Shown here in pieces: positions 5,877-13,615 of a stretch of 22,371 bases of DNA. Where the stretch lies: the NCBI RefSeq assembly GCF_024170405.1, contig NZ_JALJYC010000032.1, positions 1-22,371 of the forward strand. Direction: 5' to 3'. The notes under the pieces were generated by a model, which saw nothing but the letters and a program-made list of their open reading frames with translations, did not search any database and was not told the origin of the DNA. The translations under genes were made by a program, and so were the position numbers. Source of the stretch: Neisseria perflava (GTDB taxonomy: Bacteria; Pseudomonadota; Gammaproteobacteria; Burkholderiales; Neisseriaceae). Position 1 is the first letter of the stretch. Each line of letters begins with the position of its first letter.

Positions 5877-7910
5877 TTAGAATTTATAGCTGACAGAACC
5901 CACCACGCTGCGGCGTTCGCCCCAGTAGCAGTAGTAGCTGCAACCGCCGATGTATTCTTTATCGGTCAGGTTGGTAACGTTCAACTGGGCAGTCCAGTTT
6001 TTGGCAAATTTGTATTGCGCCAAGGCGTCAACCAAGGTGTAAGATGATACTTTATAGCCCGGCCAGTATTGCTCGTCGTTGGTGCTGCCGACATAGCGCA
6101 CGCCAGTGCCCAAAGTCAAACCGTTTAGCGCGCCTTGGTCGAAGGCGTATTTCACTTGGGCTGCGGCTTGGTGGCGCGGAATCAGCGGAGTACGGATAGA
6201 GGTGTTGTAGCTGGTGTCCTGTTTGGAGTGGGTGTAGGTGTAGGACAGCGTGGCGCTCAAGTTGTCGGTCAGCTGCGCGTCGGCTTGCAATTCCACACCT
6301 TTGCCACGGCGTTTGCCGATTTGACGCATTACTGCGCTGGCGTCGCTGACCAAAGCGTTTTTCTCTTCCAAATCGAAGTAGGCGACAGACAGTTTGCCAT
6401 CCAACCAGCTCGGCATGTATTTCACACCGGCTTCATATTGGCGGCCTTCATACGGTTTGTAGCCGTTACCGTAAGCGTCAGTACCGGAGAGCGGTTTAAA
6501 CGATTCGGTGTAGCTGATATACGGGGAAATGCCGTTTTTGAAGTTGTACATCAGGCTGCCTTGGTAAGAGGTATGGCTGATGTCGTAGCCGTCTGAAGTA
6601 CCGGCGGAGTAGGATTCGGATTTTGCTTTGTCATGACGGATACCGGCATTGACAACCAAACCGCCGTAGGTAAATTGGTCACGCAGGTACAAACCCAGCT
6701 GTTTCTGTTTCACTTCGTAGCGAGTACCAGATTTGACAATGCTGCTGCTGCCGTTAAACGGGGTAAACAGGTCGGTGCTGTTGACTGAGCCGAAGCCATT
6801 GTTCAGGCCACCGGTGTTGGAGTGCAGGTAGTCCACACCGCCCAACAAGGTGTTTTTCCAGCCATTGCCGTGCCAAGTTTTGCTCAAGCGGTTGTCGATG
6901 GTGTGGCTGTTAACCGTACCGTCGGTGTAGCTGTAACCACGATAAGCGGTACGTGCGCCATCGCTAGAGTAAGCGAATGTGCCCAACCAATCCAAATCTA
7001 AGTGGGAATAACGGTAGTTTTGGGTAAATTTCAGATCGTTGCCGAAGTCATGGGTAAATTCGTAACCAGCAGAGATGGTATTGCGTTTAACGTAATCGGC
7101 TTCGTCTTGATAAGTCGTACCATGAGATACTGTACCGACGGAGGTCGGGAACATCACACCGCTGGCAGGCAAGTGGACGCTGGTCGGCGTACCTTGCTGG
7201 CGGGAGAAACTGGTCAGCAGGGTCAGGCTGGTTTTGTCGCTGATGTCCCAAGTCAGGCTGGGCGCGATGTAGTAATTGTTGGTTTTGCCGTTGTAGTCAC
7301 CTTTGCGGCGTTCGTAGTCGGCAACAACACGGTAGCGCACACTGTTGTCGTTGGTCAGCTTACCGCTGTAATCACCGAAGACACCGATACGGCCTTGCGT
7401 ACCGGCGCGTACGCCGATTTCACCCTGCGGGGTTTCGGTCGGGCGTTTGGATACCAAGTTGACCAAGCCGCCGGTTTCGGCCGAACCGTAAGTCAGCGAG
7501 TCAGCGCCTTTTACCACCTCAATGGCTTCCAAGCCGTAAGGGTCGGGAATGACGGTAAAGAAGCCGTTTTGCTGAACCGGCGAGCCATCAACCGCGATGG
7601 AAGCGTCGAAGCCACGGATTTTAATCCATTCTTGTTTGGTGTCATAACCATATTGGCCGACGCGCACGCCGGATTCGTAGCGCAGGGCTTCGTCCAATTT
7701 CATCGGCGCTTTTTCGGCGATTTCTTTGGCGTTGATTACGGCGTTGGATTGGGCAGATTTGAATTTGATGCCTTCGATTTTACCGGCGCTGCCGACGACG
7801 TTAACGGTTTCCAATTCCGCCTCTTGCGCTTCTTCAGCAGCATAGGCAGGCGAGTAGATACCGAGTACGGCAGCCGCAATCAGGCTGGGGGTAAAGAGGG
7901 ATTTTTTCAT
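5877..7910 (-). CDS. TonB-dependent siderophore receptor
   Basis: An outer-membrane gated porin that imports a ferric siderophore using TonB-ExbB-ExbD energy. The 677-residue product has a signal peptide (MKKSLF, hydrophobic core, AYA at 22-24), a TonB-box-like ETVNVVG (34-40), a plug domain at about 55-165 (KIRGFDASIAVDGSP, GLEAIEVVKGADSLTYGSAETGG) and a beta-barrel to the C-terminal Phe677. The end has a Cys pair before GERRSVVGSVSYKF, as in the ferrichrome/pyoverdine receptor family. The ligand cannot be read from sequence. No frameshift or phase-variable tract is present. A -35/-10 pair lies at 8053-8081. An uptake core lies in frame at 6588-6597. No siderophore synthesis or ABC import gene is adjacent. 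Confidence 0.95.
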   Translation of the reverse strand: MKKSLFTPSLIAAAVLGIYSPAYAAEEAQEAELETVNVVGSAGKIEGIKFKSAQSNAVINAKEIAEKAPMKLDEALRYESGVRVGQYGYDTKQEWIKIRGFDASIAVDGSPVQQNGFFTVIPDPYGLEAIEVVKGADSLTYGSAETGGLVNLVSKRPTETPQGEIGVRAGTQGRIGVFGDYSGKLTNDNSVRYRVVADYERRKGDYNGKTNNYYIAPSLTWDISDKTSLTLLTSFSRQQGTPTSVHLPASGVMFPTSVGTVSHGTTYQDEADYVKRNTISAGYEFTHDFGNDLKFTQNYRYSHLDLDWLGTFAYSSDGARTAYRGYSYTDGTVNSHTIDNRLSKTWHGNGWKNTLLGGVDYLHSNTGGLNNGFGSVNSTDLFTPFNGSSSIVKSGTRYEVKQKQLGLYLRDQFTYGGLVVNAGIRHDKAKSESYSAGTSDGYDISHTSYQGSLMYNFKNGISPYISYTESFKPLSGTDAYGNGYKPYEGRQYEAGVKYMPSWLDGKLSVAYFDLEEKNALVSDASAVMRQIGKRRGKGVELQADAQLTDNLSATLSYTYTHSKQDTSYNTSIRTPLIPRHQAAAQVKYAFDQGALNGLTLGTGVRYVGSTNDEQYWPGYKVSSYTLVDALAQYKFAKNWTAQLNVTNLTDKEYIGGCSYYCYWGERRSVVGSVSYKF
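6588..6597. repeat. DNA uptake sequence core inside the receptor gene
   Basis: GCCGTCTGAA within the coding region, preceded by TA rather than AG or AT. Confidence 0.9.
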
Positions 7911-7930
7911 GTTTGGAGTCCAAATGATAA

Positions 7931-7942
7931 AGGCCGTCTGAA
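7931..7942. repeat. DNA uptake sequence (AG type)
   Basis: AGGCCGTCTGAA in the leader of the siderophore receptor. With the inverse core at 8007-8016 it could form a long-range stem. Confidence 0.93.
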
Positions 7943-8006
7943 CGGCGCGGTTGGCAAAATGAGATTCTGTATGCCGACAGGTAAAACGGGGTAGTTTTGC
8001 CTTTTT

Positions 8007-8018
8007 TTCAGACGGCAG
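8007..8018. repeat. DNA uptake sequence core, reverse orientation
   Basis: TTCAGACGGC followed by AG. The 10-base core is intact, while the two flanking bases fit neither the AG nor the AT type. Confidence 0.85.
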
Positions 8019-8052
8019 GTGCGCGTGTGGGCGTCGGTTTTAGAGGGTGCTA

Positions 8053-8081
8053 ATGATATGGGTTTCTGTTTGTATTTGCAA
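8053..8081 (-). promoter_or_regulatory. candidate promoter of the siderophore receptor
   Basis: On the minus strand TTGCAA (8081-8076) and TATCAT (8058-8053) are 17 bases apart. The palindrome ATTTGCAAAT (8074-8083) covers the -35, and GCAA/TTGC half-sites span 8078-8090. Iron control by Fur is expected for this gene class, but no clear Fur box is visible. Confidence 0.45.
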
Positions 8082-8163
8082 ATTAATTGCCTAAATGTAG
8101 CGGTTTTGTTGGAAATATGTCGTATTCAAGTCAATTCGGGTTAATTAAAGTCTGCAAAACGAG

Positions 8164-8178
8164 ATGAATCAGATTCAT
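8164..8178. promoter_or_regulatory. 15-bp dyad, possible operator
   Basis: ATGAATC-A-GATTCAT is a perfect dyad. It is enclosed by a second inverted pair, GTCTGCA (8150-8156) and TGCAGAC (8181-8187). It lies 23 bases upstream of the -35 of the ynfA-like gene and about 85 bases upstream of the receptor -35, so either gene could be its target. The binding protein is unknown. Confidence 0.4.
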
Positions 8179-8200
8179 GGTGCAGACAAAAATTTCGCGT

Positions 8201-8229
8201 TTGCAGGCGGGGAGGGCTGACGTTATAGT
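8201..8229 (+). promoter_or_regulatory. candidate promoter of the ynfA-like gene
   Basis: TTGCAG (8201-8206) and TATAGT (8224-8229) are separated by 17 bases. The predicted start near 8236 gives a leader of roughly 85 bases. Confidence 0.55.
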
Positions 8230-8322
8230 GCAGTTTCCCGTTGCCGCCTTATGCCGTATATTGACGATGGTTTTTCATATTCATGGCGAAAGGCGGCGCA
8301 TGGCCGCCGTAGGAGTAAGACG

Positions 8323-8646
8323 ATGTGGGCTTCCGTTTTCTTTTTTATTTTGGCCGGATTGGCTGAGATTGGCGGCGGTTATCTGATTTGGCTGTATCTG
8401 CGCGAGGGGAAAAGCCCGCTGTATTTTTTGTTGGGCGGGATTGTGCTGGTGGTGTACGGCATTATTCCGACTTTGCAGCCGACGCCGAATTTCGGGCGGG
8501 TGTATGCCGCTTACGGCGGGGTGTTTGTGGCGTTGTCGGTGCTGTGGGGCTGGCTGGTGGACGGTATGGTGCCGGACGGCTATGACCTTGCCGGGGCGCT
8601 GATTTGTCTGCTGGGTGTGGCCGTTATCATGTATGCGCCGAGGTAG
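8323..8646 (+). CDS. YnfA/UPF0060 family small membrane protein
   Basis: A 107-residue inner-membrane protein with four hydrophobic helices, matching the YnfA (UPF0060) family, which is related to small multidrug resistance transporters. Characteristic stretches are LAEIGGGYLIWLYLREGKSP near the N-terminus, the RVYAAYGGVF segment before helix 3, and DGMVPDGYDLAGALICLLGVAVIMYAPR at the C-terminus. The ATG at 8323 is chosen because AGGAG (8311-8315) sits at good spacing and the length then fits the family. A longer frame from 8251 has no ribosome binding site and would add a non-homologous leader. An uptake-sequence terminator follows. The transport substrate is not established by the sequence. 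Confidence 0.93.
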   Translation: MWASVFFFILAGLAEIGGGYLIWLYLREGKSPLYFLLGGIVLVVYGIIPTLQPTPNFGRVYAAYGGVFVALSVLWGWLVDGMVPDGYDLAGALICLLGVAVIMYAPR

Positions 8647-8667
8647 GGTGATTTCGGTATGGGATTG

Positions 8668-8698
8668 TTCAGACGGCTAGGCCGTCTGAAAATTTTTT
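8668..8698 (+). terminator. uptake-sequence terminator after the ynfA-like gene
   Basis: TTCAGACGGC (8668-8677) and GCCGTCTGAA (8681-8690) form a 10-bp stem with a three-base loop, followed by AATTTTTT. It ends only 26 bases before the next start codon. Confidence 0.88.
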
Positions 8699-8724
8699 AG
8701 ATTAATGAAAATTAAAGGGAATCT

Positions 8725-10023
8725 ATGGATTTGCGCCAGAAAATTGCCGCCGGACGGATGGGTGGTTATCAATGGATGGTGGTTGGTTTGGCGGTGTTGC
8801 TGAACATGCTGGACGGTTTTGATGTTTTGGCGGTGGCATTTACCGCAAAAAGTATCCAGACGGAATTGGGTTTGGATGGGGCGCATATCGGTACGCTGAT
8901 GAGCGCGGGTCTGCTGGGGATGACGGTCGGCTCGATGTTGCTGGCACCACAGGCCGACCGTTTCGGCCGCCGCCCGCTGCTGATTTTTTCTACCGCGCTG
9001 TCGGCGGTGGGTATGCTGATGACGTATTTTTCGCATTCGGTGGAAAGCATTGCTGTGTGGCGCGTGGTAACGGGCTTGGGCGTGGGCGGCATTTTGCCGT
9101 GTACCAATGTGATTGTCAGCGAATATTCGAATAAGAAATGGCGCGGGCTGGCGATTGCGGTGTATGCCTCGGGCTTCGGTATCGGCGCGATGTTGGGCGG
9201 GATGTCGGCGGTATTTTTGCAGGGCAGCTACGGCTGGCGTTCGGTGTTTTTGGTCGGCGCGGGTTTGACGTTGGCGGCGATGGCGGTATTGTGCGCGCTG
9301 TTGCCCGAGTCGGTAGATTTTCTGCTCAACAAGCGTCCGGCCGATGCCAAAGCGCGTTTGGACAAGATTGCCGCCAAAATCGGCATTACGGGCGAGTGGA
9401 CATTCCCGCAGGCGGATACGCAGGCGAAGAAAGCCAAAGTATCGGTATTGCGCCTGTTTGAACCGGCATACCGCAAAACCACGCTGTTGATTTGGCTGGC
9501 GTTTATTACCGTTATGGCGGGTTATTACTTCATTAGCTCGTGGACACCGGCGCTCTTGGAAGCGGCGGGCATGGCGAAGACGCAAAGCCAGACGGTGGGC
9601 ATGGCGATTTCCATCGGCGGGGCGATCGGTTCGCTGGTGTTCGGCGTATTGGCCAGCCGCTGGTCGCCGCGTGCGGTATTGATTGCGTTTGCCGGTTTGT
9701 CGGCAGCGGCGGTGTTTGCCTTTTTGTCGGCGCATACCTTGGCTTTGGCGCTGGTGTTTGCTGTGTTGCTGGGCGCGTTGATGAACGGCTGTGTGGCCGG
9801 TTTGTACACCATCAATCCCAGCCTGTATGAGGCGGATTTCCGCAGTACCGGCGTGGGCATGACCATCGGTATCGGCCGCTTGGGTTCGATTTTGTCGCCG
9901 ATTGCGGCGGGCAGCCTGCTGGATATGGGTTGGACGAAAAATGATTTGTACGGTGCTACGGCGGCGGTGATTCTGATTGCGGCGGCAGCGGTATTTTTGT
10001 TGAAACCGCAAACGCGCCATTAA
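8725..10023 (+). CDS. MFS transporter, aromatic acid:H+ symporter (AAHS)-like
   Basis: A 12-helix major facilitator protein of 432 residues. The first helix carries DGFD (30-33), the Asp motif of the AAHS group (PcaK, BenK and relatives), and the loop after helix 2 has DRFGRRP (78-84), the MFS signature. ESVDFLLNKRP resembles the ESPxFL segment after helix 6. Members typically import aromatic acids with protons, but the substrate here is unknown and no aromatic catabolic gene is adjacent. AAAGGGA (8714-8720) is a good ribosome binding site for the ATG at 8725. There is little room for a promoter after the ynfA terminator, so transcription may depend on read-through or on boxes hidden in the hairpin. 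Confidence 0.85.
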   Translation: MDLRQKIAAGRMGGYQWMVVGLAVLLNMLDGFDVLAVAFTAKSIQTELGLDGAHIGTLMSAGLLGMTVGSMLLAPQADRFGRRPLLIFSTALSAVGMLMTYFSHSVESIAVWRVVTGLGVGGILPCTNVIVSEYSNKKWRGLAIAVYASGFGIGAMLGGMSAVFLQGSYGWRSVFLVGAGLTLAAMAVLCALLPESVDFLLNKRPADAKARLDKIAAKIGITGEWTFPQADTQAKKAKVSVLRLFEPAYRKTTLLIWLAFITVMAGYYFISSWTPALLEAAGMAKTQSQTVGMAISIGGAIGSLVFGVLASRWSPRAVLIAFAGLSAAAVFAFLSAHTLALALVFAVLLGALMNGCVAGLYTINPSLYEADFRSTGVGMTIGIGRLGSILSPIAAGSLLDMGWTKNDLYGATAAVILIAAAAVFLLKPQTRH

Positions 10024-10052
10024 GCGTTGCAGTGTGCAAATGAAAATAAAAT

Positions 10053-10099
10053 AAATGAAAGGCCGTCTGAAAAATAAATTTTCAGACGGCCTTTCATTT
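10053..10099 (+). terminator. 21-bp uptake-sequence terminator after the AAHS-like gene
   Basis: A perfect 21-bp stem (10053-10073 with 10079-10099) includes an AG-type uptake sequence in both arms, with loop ATAAA. CATTTTTT follows. Confidence 0.95.
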
Positions 10100-10126
10100 G
10101 CATTTTTTATGCGTCGGGCGGATATG

Positions 10127-10169
10127 ATTGTATTTAAGTTTCATACAATATATGCTCGCTTTGAAAGCG
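10127..10169. promoter_or_regulatory. two dyads, possible operators
   Basis: ATTGTAT-N9-ATACAAT (10127-10149) is followed by CGCTTT-G-AAAGCG (10157-10169). Both are exact inverted repeats. They lie about 350 bases before the sugar operon, so a role in its control is uncertain. Confidence 0.3.
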
Positions 10170-10331
10170 GGTTACCTGTGCGGATGAACAAAAAAGCGAA
10201 TTTGCGCCGTAAATTTAAACATAATCTTGCGGTGAATCAAATTTATGTTCAAACACTTATTTTGTCTGCTTGTCAGCAAAGGGGATTTAAAACATAATAC
10301 CTGCCACGCTTAATGTGTAAATATTATTACA

Positions 10332-10351
10332 AATCTGGAATATTTCAGATT
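10332..10351. promoter_or_regulatory. 20-bp near-palindrome, candidate sugar-operon operator
   Basis: AATCTGGAATATTTCAGATT is self-complementary except for one base pair. It lies 165 bases before the permease start in AT-rich DNA. Size and symmetry suit a LacI- or GntR-type repressor, but no regulator gene is adjacent. Confidence 0.4.
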
Positions 10352-10433
10352 AAATTATTTATAAAATAACAAAATCACCGGCATTGCCTATGTATTGCTG
10401 CGCCAAACCACCAAGAATAAGAAGTTTTACCCG

Positions 10434-10445
10434 AAGCCGTCTGAA
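10434..10445. repeat. DNA uptake sequence core
   Basis: AAGCCGTCTGAA, with an intact 10-base core (10436-10445) and a non-standard AA prefix. Confidence 0.88.
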
Positions 10446-10515
10446 ACGCGGCTGCATCAAATGTTGTAACCGGTTTTTATCCGTAACTTTTTGATAGTGA
10501 ATGAGGGCGTTTTTT

Positions 10516-11838
10516 ATGAAACAATCCAAACTTCTTTATTGGTCTATTACCGTGGCGCTGGCCGGCTTTTTGTTTGGCTTCGATACGGTGGTGATTTCGG
10601 GCGCAGACCAAGCCTTGCAACGTTTGTGGGACAGCACGCCGCTGTTTCACGGCATGGTGGTGATGTCGTCCGCCTTGTGGGGTACGGTCATCGGTGCGCT
10701 GTTTGGCGGGATTCCGACCGACAAATTCGGCCGTAAGAAAACGCTGATTGCTATCGGCATTTTGTATGTGGCCGGGGCGCTGGGTTCGGCTTTGGTGTCA
10801 GACCCGTATGTATTCGCCTTTTTCCGCTTTATCGGCGGTTTGGGCGTGGGCGCGTCAACCATCGCGGCGCCGGCTTATGTGGCTGAAATTGCGCCGGCGG
10901 AAAAACGCGGCCGCTTGGTGGCGATGTACCAATTCAATATCGTCTTCGGTATTTTGATGGCCTATTTGTCCAACTTTATTTTTGCCAATTTGGATTTGGG
11001 CGAAAATACCTGGCGTTGGATGCTGGGTATCCAAGTGGTGCCTGCTGCGCTTTATACCTTGATGGTATTGGGTATTCCGATGTCGCCGCGCTGGTTGGCG
11101 ATGAAAGGCCGCGTGGATGAAGCCGCTGCGGTTTTGAAACAGATTAATCCCGATGCCGATGTGCGCGATCTGGTGGCTTCGGCTCAAGCCGACGCAGGCA
11201 AAAAAGAAAGCCTATGGCAGAAAAAATACCGCCGTCCGGTCATTTTGGCCTTTTTGATTGCGTTTTTTAACCAGATGTCCGGCATCAATGCGTTTTTGTA
11301 TTACGCGCCGCGTATTTTTGAAATCGCCGGTCTGGAGCAAAGCGCCGCCATGCTCAGCAGCGTGGGTATCGGTATTGTGAACCTGATTTTCACCTTTGTC
11401 GGCCTGTCGCTGATTGACAAACTCGGCCGCCGCCAGTTGATGTATATCGGTTCGTTCGGTTATATTATCTCGTTGGGTTTGGTGTCGCTGGCATTTTTCC
11501 TGCAATGGAAGGGTATGGCCGTACCGCTGTTCTTCTTCCTGTTTATCGCCGCACACGCCATCGGCCAGGGTACGGTAATTTGGGTGTTTATCTCTGAGAT
11601 TTTCCCCAGCAACCTGCGTGCGCAAGGTCAGTCGTTGGGCAGCTCGACCCACTGGGTTTTGGCGGCTGCGATTCCGGCCATGATTCCGTTTTTGTTCTCC
11701 AGCATCGGCGCGGGCTGGGTGTTTGTCTGCTTTACCAGCATGATGGTATTGCAACTGTTTTTTGTGATGTTTATGATGCCTGAAACCAAGGGCGTTCCGT
11801 TGGAAGAGTTGTCCAAGTCGTTAATTAAGGAAGATTGA
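10516..11838 (+). CDS. MFS sugar porter, probable fructose permease
   Basis: A 440-residue, 12-helix permease of the sugar porter family. Diagnostic motifs: GFDTVVISGA in helix 1 (21-30), DKFGRKK (69-75), PAYVAEIAPAEKRGRL (119-133), PMSPRWL in place of PESPRWL, QMSGINAFLYYAPRIFE in helix 7, and PETKGVPLEEL at the C-terminus. It imports a monosaccharide with protons. Fructose is inferred only from the kinase gene directly downstream. The ATG at 10516 is preferred over one at 10501 because GAGGG (10503-10507) lies upstream at good spacing. The kinase ribosome binding site overlaps its last codons, indicating one operon. Confidence 0.92.
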   Translation: MKQSKLLYWSITVALAGFLFGFDTVVISGADQALQRLWDSTPLFHGMVVMSSALWGTVIGALFGGIPTDKFGRKKTLIAIGILYVAGALGSALVSDPYVFAFFRFIGGLGVGASTIAAPAYVAEIAPAEKRGRLVAMYQFNIVFGILMAYLSNFIFANLDLGENTWRWMLGIQVVPAALYTLMVLGIPMSPRWLAMKGRVDEAAAVLKQINPDADVRDLVASAQADAGKKESLWQKKYRRPVILAFLIAFFNQMSGINAFLYYAPRIFEIAGLEQSAAMLSSVGIGIVNLIFTFVGLSLIDKLGRRQLMYIGSFGYIISLGLVSLAFFLQWKGMAVPLFFFLFIAAHAIGQGTVIWVFISEIFPSNLRAQGQSLGSSTHWVLAAAIPAMIPFLFSSIGAGWVFVCFTSMMVLQLFFVMFMMPETKGVPLEELSKSLIKED

Positions 11839-11840
11839 TA

Positions 11841-12722
11841 ATGAAAGTAACCAGTTTCGGTGAGGTGCTGTGGGATGATTTCCCGAGCGGCAAAGTGTTG
11901 GGCGGTGCGCCGTTGAACGTGATTGTCCGTATGCAGTCTTTAGGGGCCGACGTCAGCATCATCAGCCGCTATGGCAATGATGAAGACGGTAAAGAGCTGT
12001 TGCGCCAGATTGAAAGCAAAAACGTTAATACCGATTTGCTGCAAATCTGCGACGAATGCCCGACCAGTTTGGTGAAAGTCACTTTGGACAAAAGCGGCAG
12101 CGCGTCATACGAAATTGTTTACCCTTGCGCTTGGGACCGTATCCGCGTGGAAGAGGCTGCGTTGCAACGCGTGGCCGAATCCGATGCGTTTATCTTTGGC
12201 AGCCTGGCTGCGCGTGACGAAATTTCCCGCGCAACCTTGGATAAGCTGATTGAAAAAGCCAAGTTTAAGATTTTCGACGTCAATCTGCGCAAACCGCACT
12301 ACGATACCTATCGCTTGCTGGAAACCATGAAAAAAGTCGATATGGTCAAGCTCAATGATGACGAGTTGTACGAATTGTCCGAAATCTACGGCTCGCCTTA
12401 TCATTCTGTTGAGCAGAATATCTCTTTCTTGGCGAATCTGACCGGCGTAAAAGTATTGTGCGTGACCTTGGGCAGCCACGGCGCGGCTTTGTATAAAGAC
12501 GGCCAGCTCTACCGCCACAGCGGTTTCCGCGTCAAAGTGGCTGATACCGTCGGCTCTGGCGACAGCTTCTTGGGCGGTCTGACTTACAAGCTACTGAACA
12601 ATGCCGATCCGCAGGAAGCGATTACCTTCGCTTGCGCTTTGGGCGCATTGGTGGCCTCACGTCACGGCGCGACACCGGAAATTTCTTTGGGAGAAATTAT
12701 TGAGTTTATGAATCCGGCTTAA
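11841..12722 (+). CDS. PfkB-family carbohydrate kinase, probable fructokinase
   Basis: A ribokinase-fold (PfkB) sugar kinase of 293 residues that phosphorylates a sugar with ATP. GGAPLN (21-26) lies in the N-terminal sugar-binding region typical of fructokinases. DTVGSGDSFLGG (235-246) is the PfkB signature with anion hole and catalytic Asp241. The ATG at 11841 follows the permease stop by two bases, and AAGGAAG at 11827-11833 lies inside the permease end. A TTG six bases earlier lacks support. Pairing with a sugar porter suggests import followed by phosphorylation of free fructose to fructose 6-phosphate. Other PfkB sugars cannot be excluded. Confidence 0.9.
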   Translation: MKVTSFGEVLWDDFPSGKVLGGAPLNVIVRMQSLGADVSIISRYGNDEDGKELLRQIESKNVNTDLLQICDECPTSLVKVTLDKSGSASYEIVYPCAWDRIRVEEAALQRVAESDAFIFGSLAARDEISRATLDKLIEKAKFKIFDVNLRKPHYDTYRLLETMKKVDMVKLNDDELYELSEIYGSPYHSVEQNISFLANLTGVKVLCVTLGSHGAALYKDGQLYRHSGFRVKVADTVGSGDSFLGGLTYKLLNNADPQEAITFACALGALVASRHGATPEISLGEIIEFMNPA

Positions 12723-12737
12723 TAAGCGGTGTATAAA

Positions 12738-12789
12738 ATAAAAAAGGCCGTCTGAAAAAACAAATTGTTTTTCAGACGGCCTTTTTTAT
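12738..12789 (+). terminator. uptake-sequence terminator after the sugar operon
   Basis: AG-type uptake sequences in inverted orientation (cores 12747-12756 and 12771-12780) extend into A-rich and T-rich flanks, giving a stem of over 20 bp with one bulge. T residues follow. Confidence 0.92.
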
Positions 12790-12804
12790 GCCTTACAGAA
12801 ATGT

Positions 12805-12836
12805 GCAAAAGCAATCAGCCACCTGATTGCTTTTGC
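12805..12836 (-). terminator. hairpin after the nitroreductase gene
   Basis: GCAAAAGCAATCAG (12805-12818) and its exact complement (12823-12836) flank the loop CCAC. It lies 26 bases past the nitroreductase stop and is one of the few stems here without an uptake sequence. There is no long U-run on the minus strand. The adjacent sugar-operon terminator may serve as a second stop. Confidence 0.6.
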
Positions 12837-12862
12837 ATTTGTTCTATCATCTGCTGCCGATG

Positions 12863-13420
12863 TTACCAATAAGTTACAAACTGAGCCAAATCGGTATTTT
12901 TTGCGCCGCAGCCTTCTTCGGTCGGCGTGCCCACCATAATCAGGCCGATGATTTTGTCTTTGTCGCCGCAACCGAAAGCCTCACGCAAGAGCGGGCTATT
13001 GGTCCACAAGCCGGTAATCCAAACATTGTCGAAACCTTGTGCATTGGCTGCCAGTTGTAAGGCATACGCGGCGCAACCGGCGCTGAGCTGCTGCTCCCAT
13101 TCCGGTTTCGGTTTCGGTACATCGCAGTTGGGGCGGAAGGTCACGCTGATGACCAGCGGCGCCATTTTGCCGATTTTTTCTGCTTTTTGCAGCGAATCGT
13201 TGCCGAAATTGCAGTCAATCACGGTTTGGCGCAGCAAATCGCGGAAACGCTGCATCCCGGCTTCGCTTTGAATCACGGTAAAGCGGAAAGGATGCATATT
13301 GCCGTGGTCAGGCACTTGCGTTGCCGCTTGCAGCATGATTTCCAATTGTTCGGTATTGGGAGCGGGTGCGGTGAGGTTTTTGGAGGAACGGCGGGTAGTA
13401 AGGAGCGTCAGTGCGTCCAT
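12863..13420 (-). CDS. nitroreductase family protein, YdjA-like
   Basis: A flavin-binding oxidoreductase of 185 residues, probably a homodimer using FMN and NAD(P)H. The N-terminal LTTRRSSKN and PDHGNMHPFRF (37-47) match the FMN-contacting segments of the YdjA subgroup, which has PDHG followed by PWRF. The C-terminal ITGLWTNSPLLREAFG and IIGLIMVGTP are further family segments. The ATG at 13420 is preferred, with AAAGG nine bases upstream; an in-frame TTG at 13429 would lie too close to that site. The gene is monocistronic, convergent with the sugar operon and co-oriented with serC. Natural substrate is unknown. Confidence 0.9.
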   Translation of the reverse strand: MDALTLLTTRRSSKNLTAPAPNTEQLEIMLQAATQVPDHGNMHPFRFTVIQSEAGMQRFRDLLRQTVIDCNFGNDSLQKAEKIGKMAPLVISVTFRPNCDVPKPKPEWEQQLSAGCAAYALQLAANAQGFDNVWITGLWTNSPLLREAFGCGDKDKIIGLIMVGTPTEEGCGAKNTDLAQFVTYW

Positions 13421-13536
13421 AATGGTCAACCTTTGATGTGATGTGCGGAAAACGGCTTTTTATAGCACAAAATATCGGATTGCGCTAATTAGGGCTATCT
13501 TTGGCGAAACGGTATCGGGAAGTTTCAGGTATAAGC

Positions 13537-13599
13537 AGGCCGTCTGAAAAAGCGTTTTCAAGCTTGGCGGCAATCCGCAAGCCCATTTTCAGACGGCCT
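13537..13599 (-). terminator. long uptake-sequence hairpin after serC
   Basis: AGGCCGTCTGAAAA (13537-13550) and its exact complement (13586-13599) enclose 35 bases that contain a further small stem (GCTTGGCGG with CCGCAAGC, one bulge). It begins 17 bases past the serC stop and is presumably its terminator. Confidence 0.78.
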
Positions 13600-13615
13600 C
13601 AGTGATAAGGAAGAT

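Larger units (their letters stand above)
7911..8322. other. divergent regulatory region between receptor and ynfA-like gene
   Basis: About 410 bases separate the two divergent starts. It contains two opposed uptake sequences (7931-7942 and 8007-8018), a minus-strand promoter candidate (8053-8081), a dyad (8164-8178) inside a second inverted pair, and a plus-strand promoter candidate (8201-8229). No small gene is convincing. Confidence 0.7.
10024..10515. other. regulatory region upstream of the sugar operon
   Basis: About 490 bases contain the terminator of the upstream transporter (10053-10099), three dyads (10127-10149, 10157-10169, 10332-10351) and one uptake core (10436-10445). The DNA between 10100 and 10400 is AT-rich. 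An 80-codon frame (10055-10297) starts inside the terminator hairpin and is not called. Confidence 0.7.

Noticed and set aside
8053..8090. Fur box upstream of the siderophore receptor
   Set aside because: AT-rich palindromes are present, but none matches the 19-bp Fur pattern well enough to call.
10055..10297. 80-codon ORF before the sugar operon
   Set aside because: It begins within the stem of the upstream terminator and has no family features.
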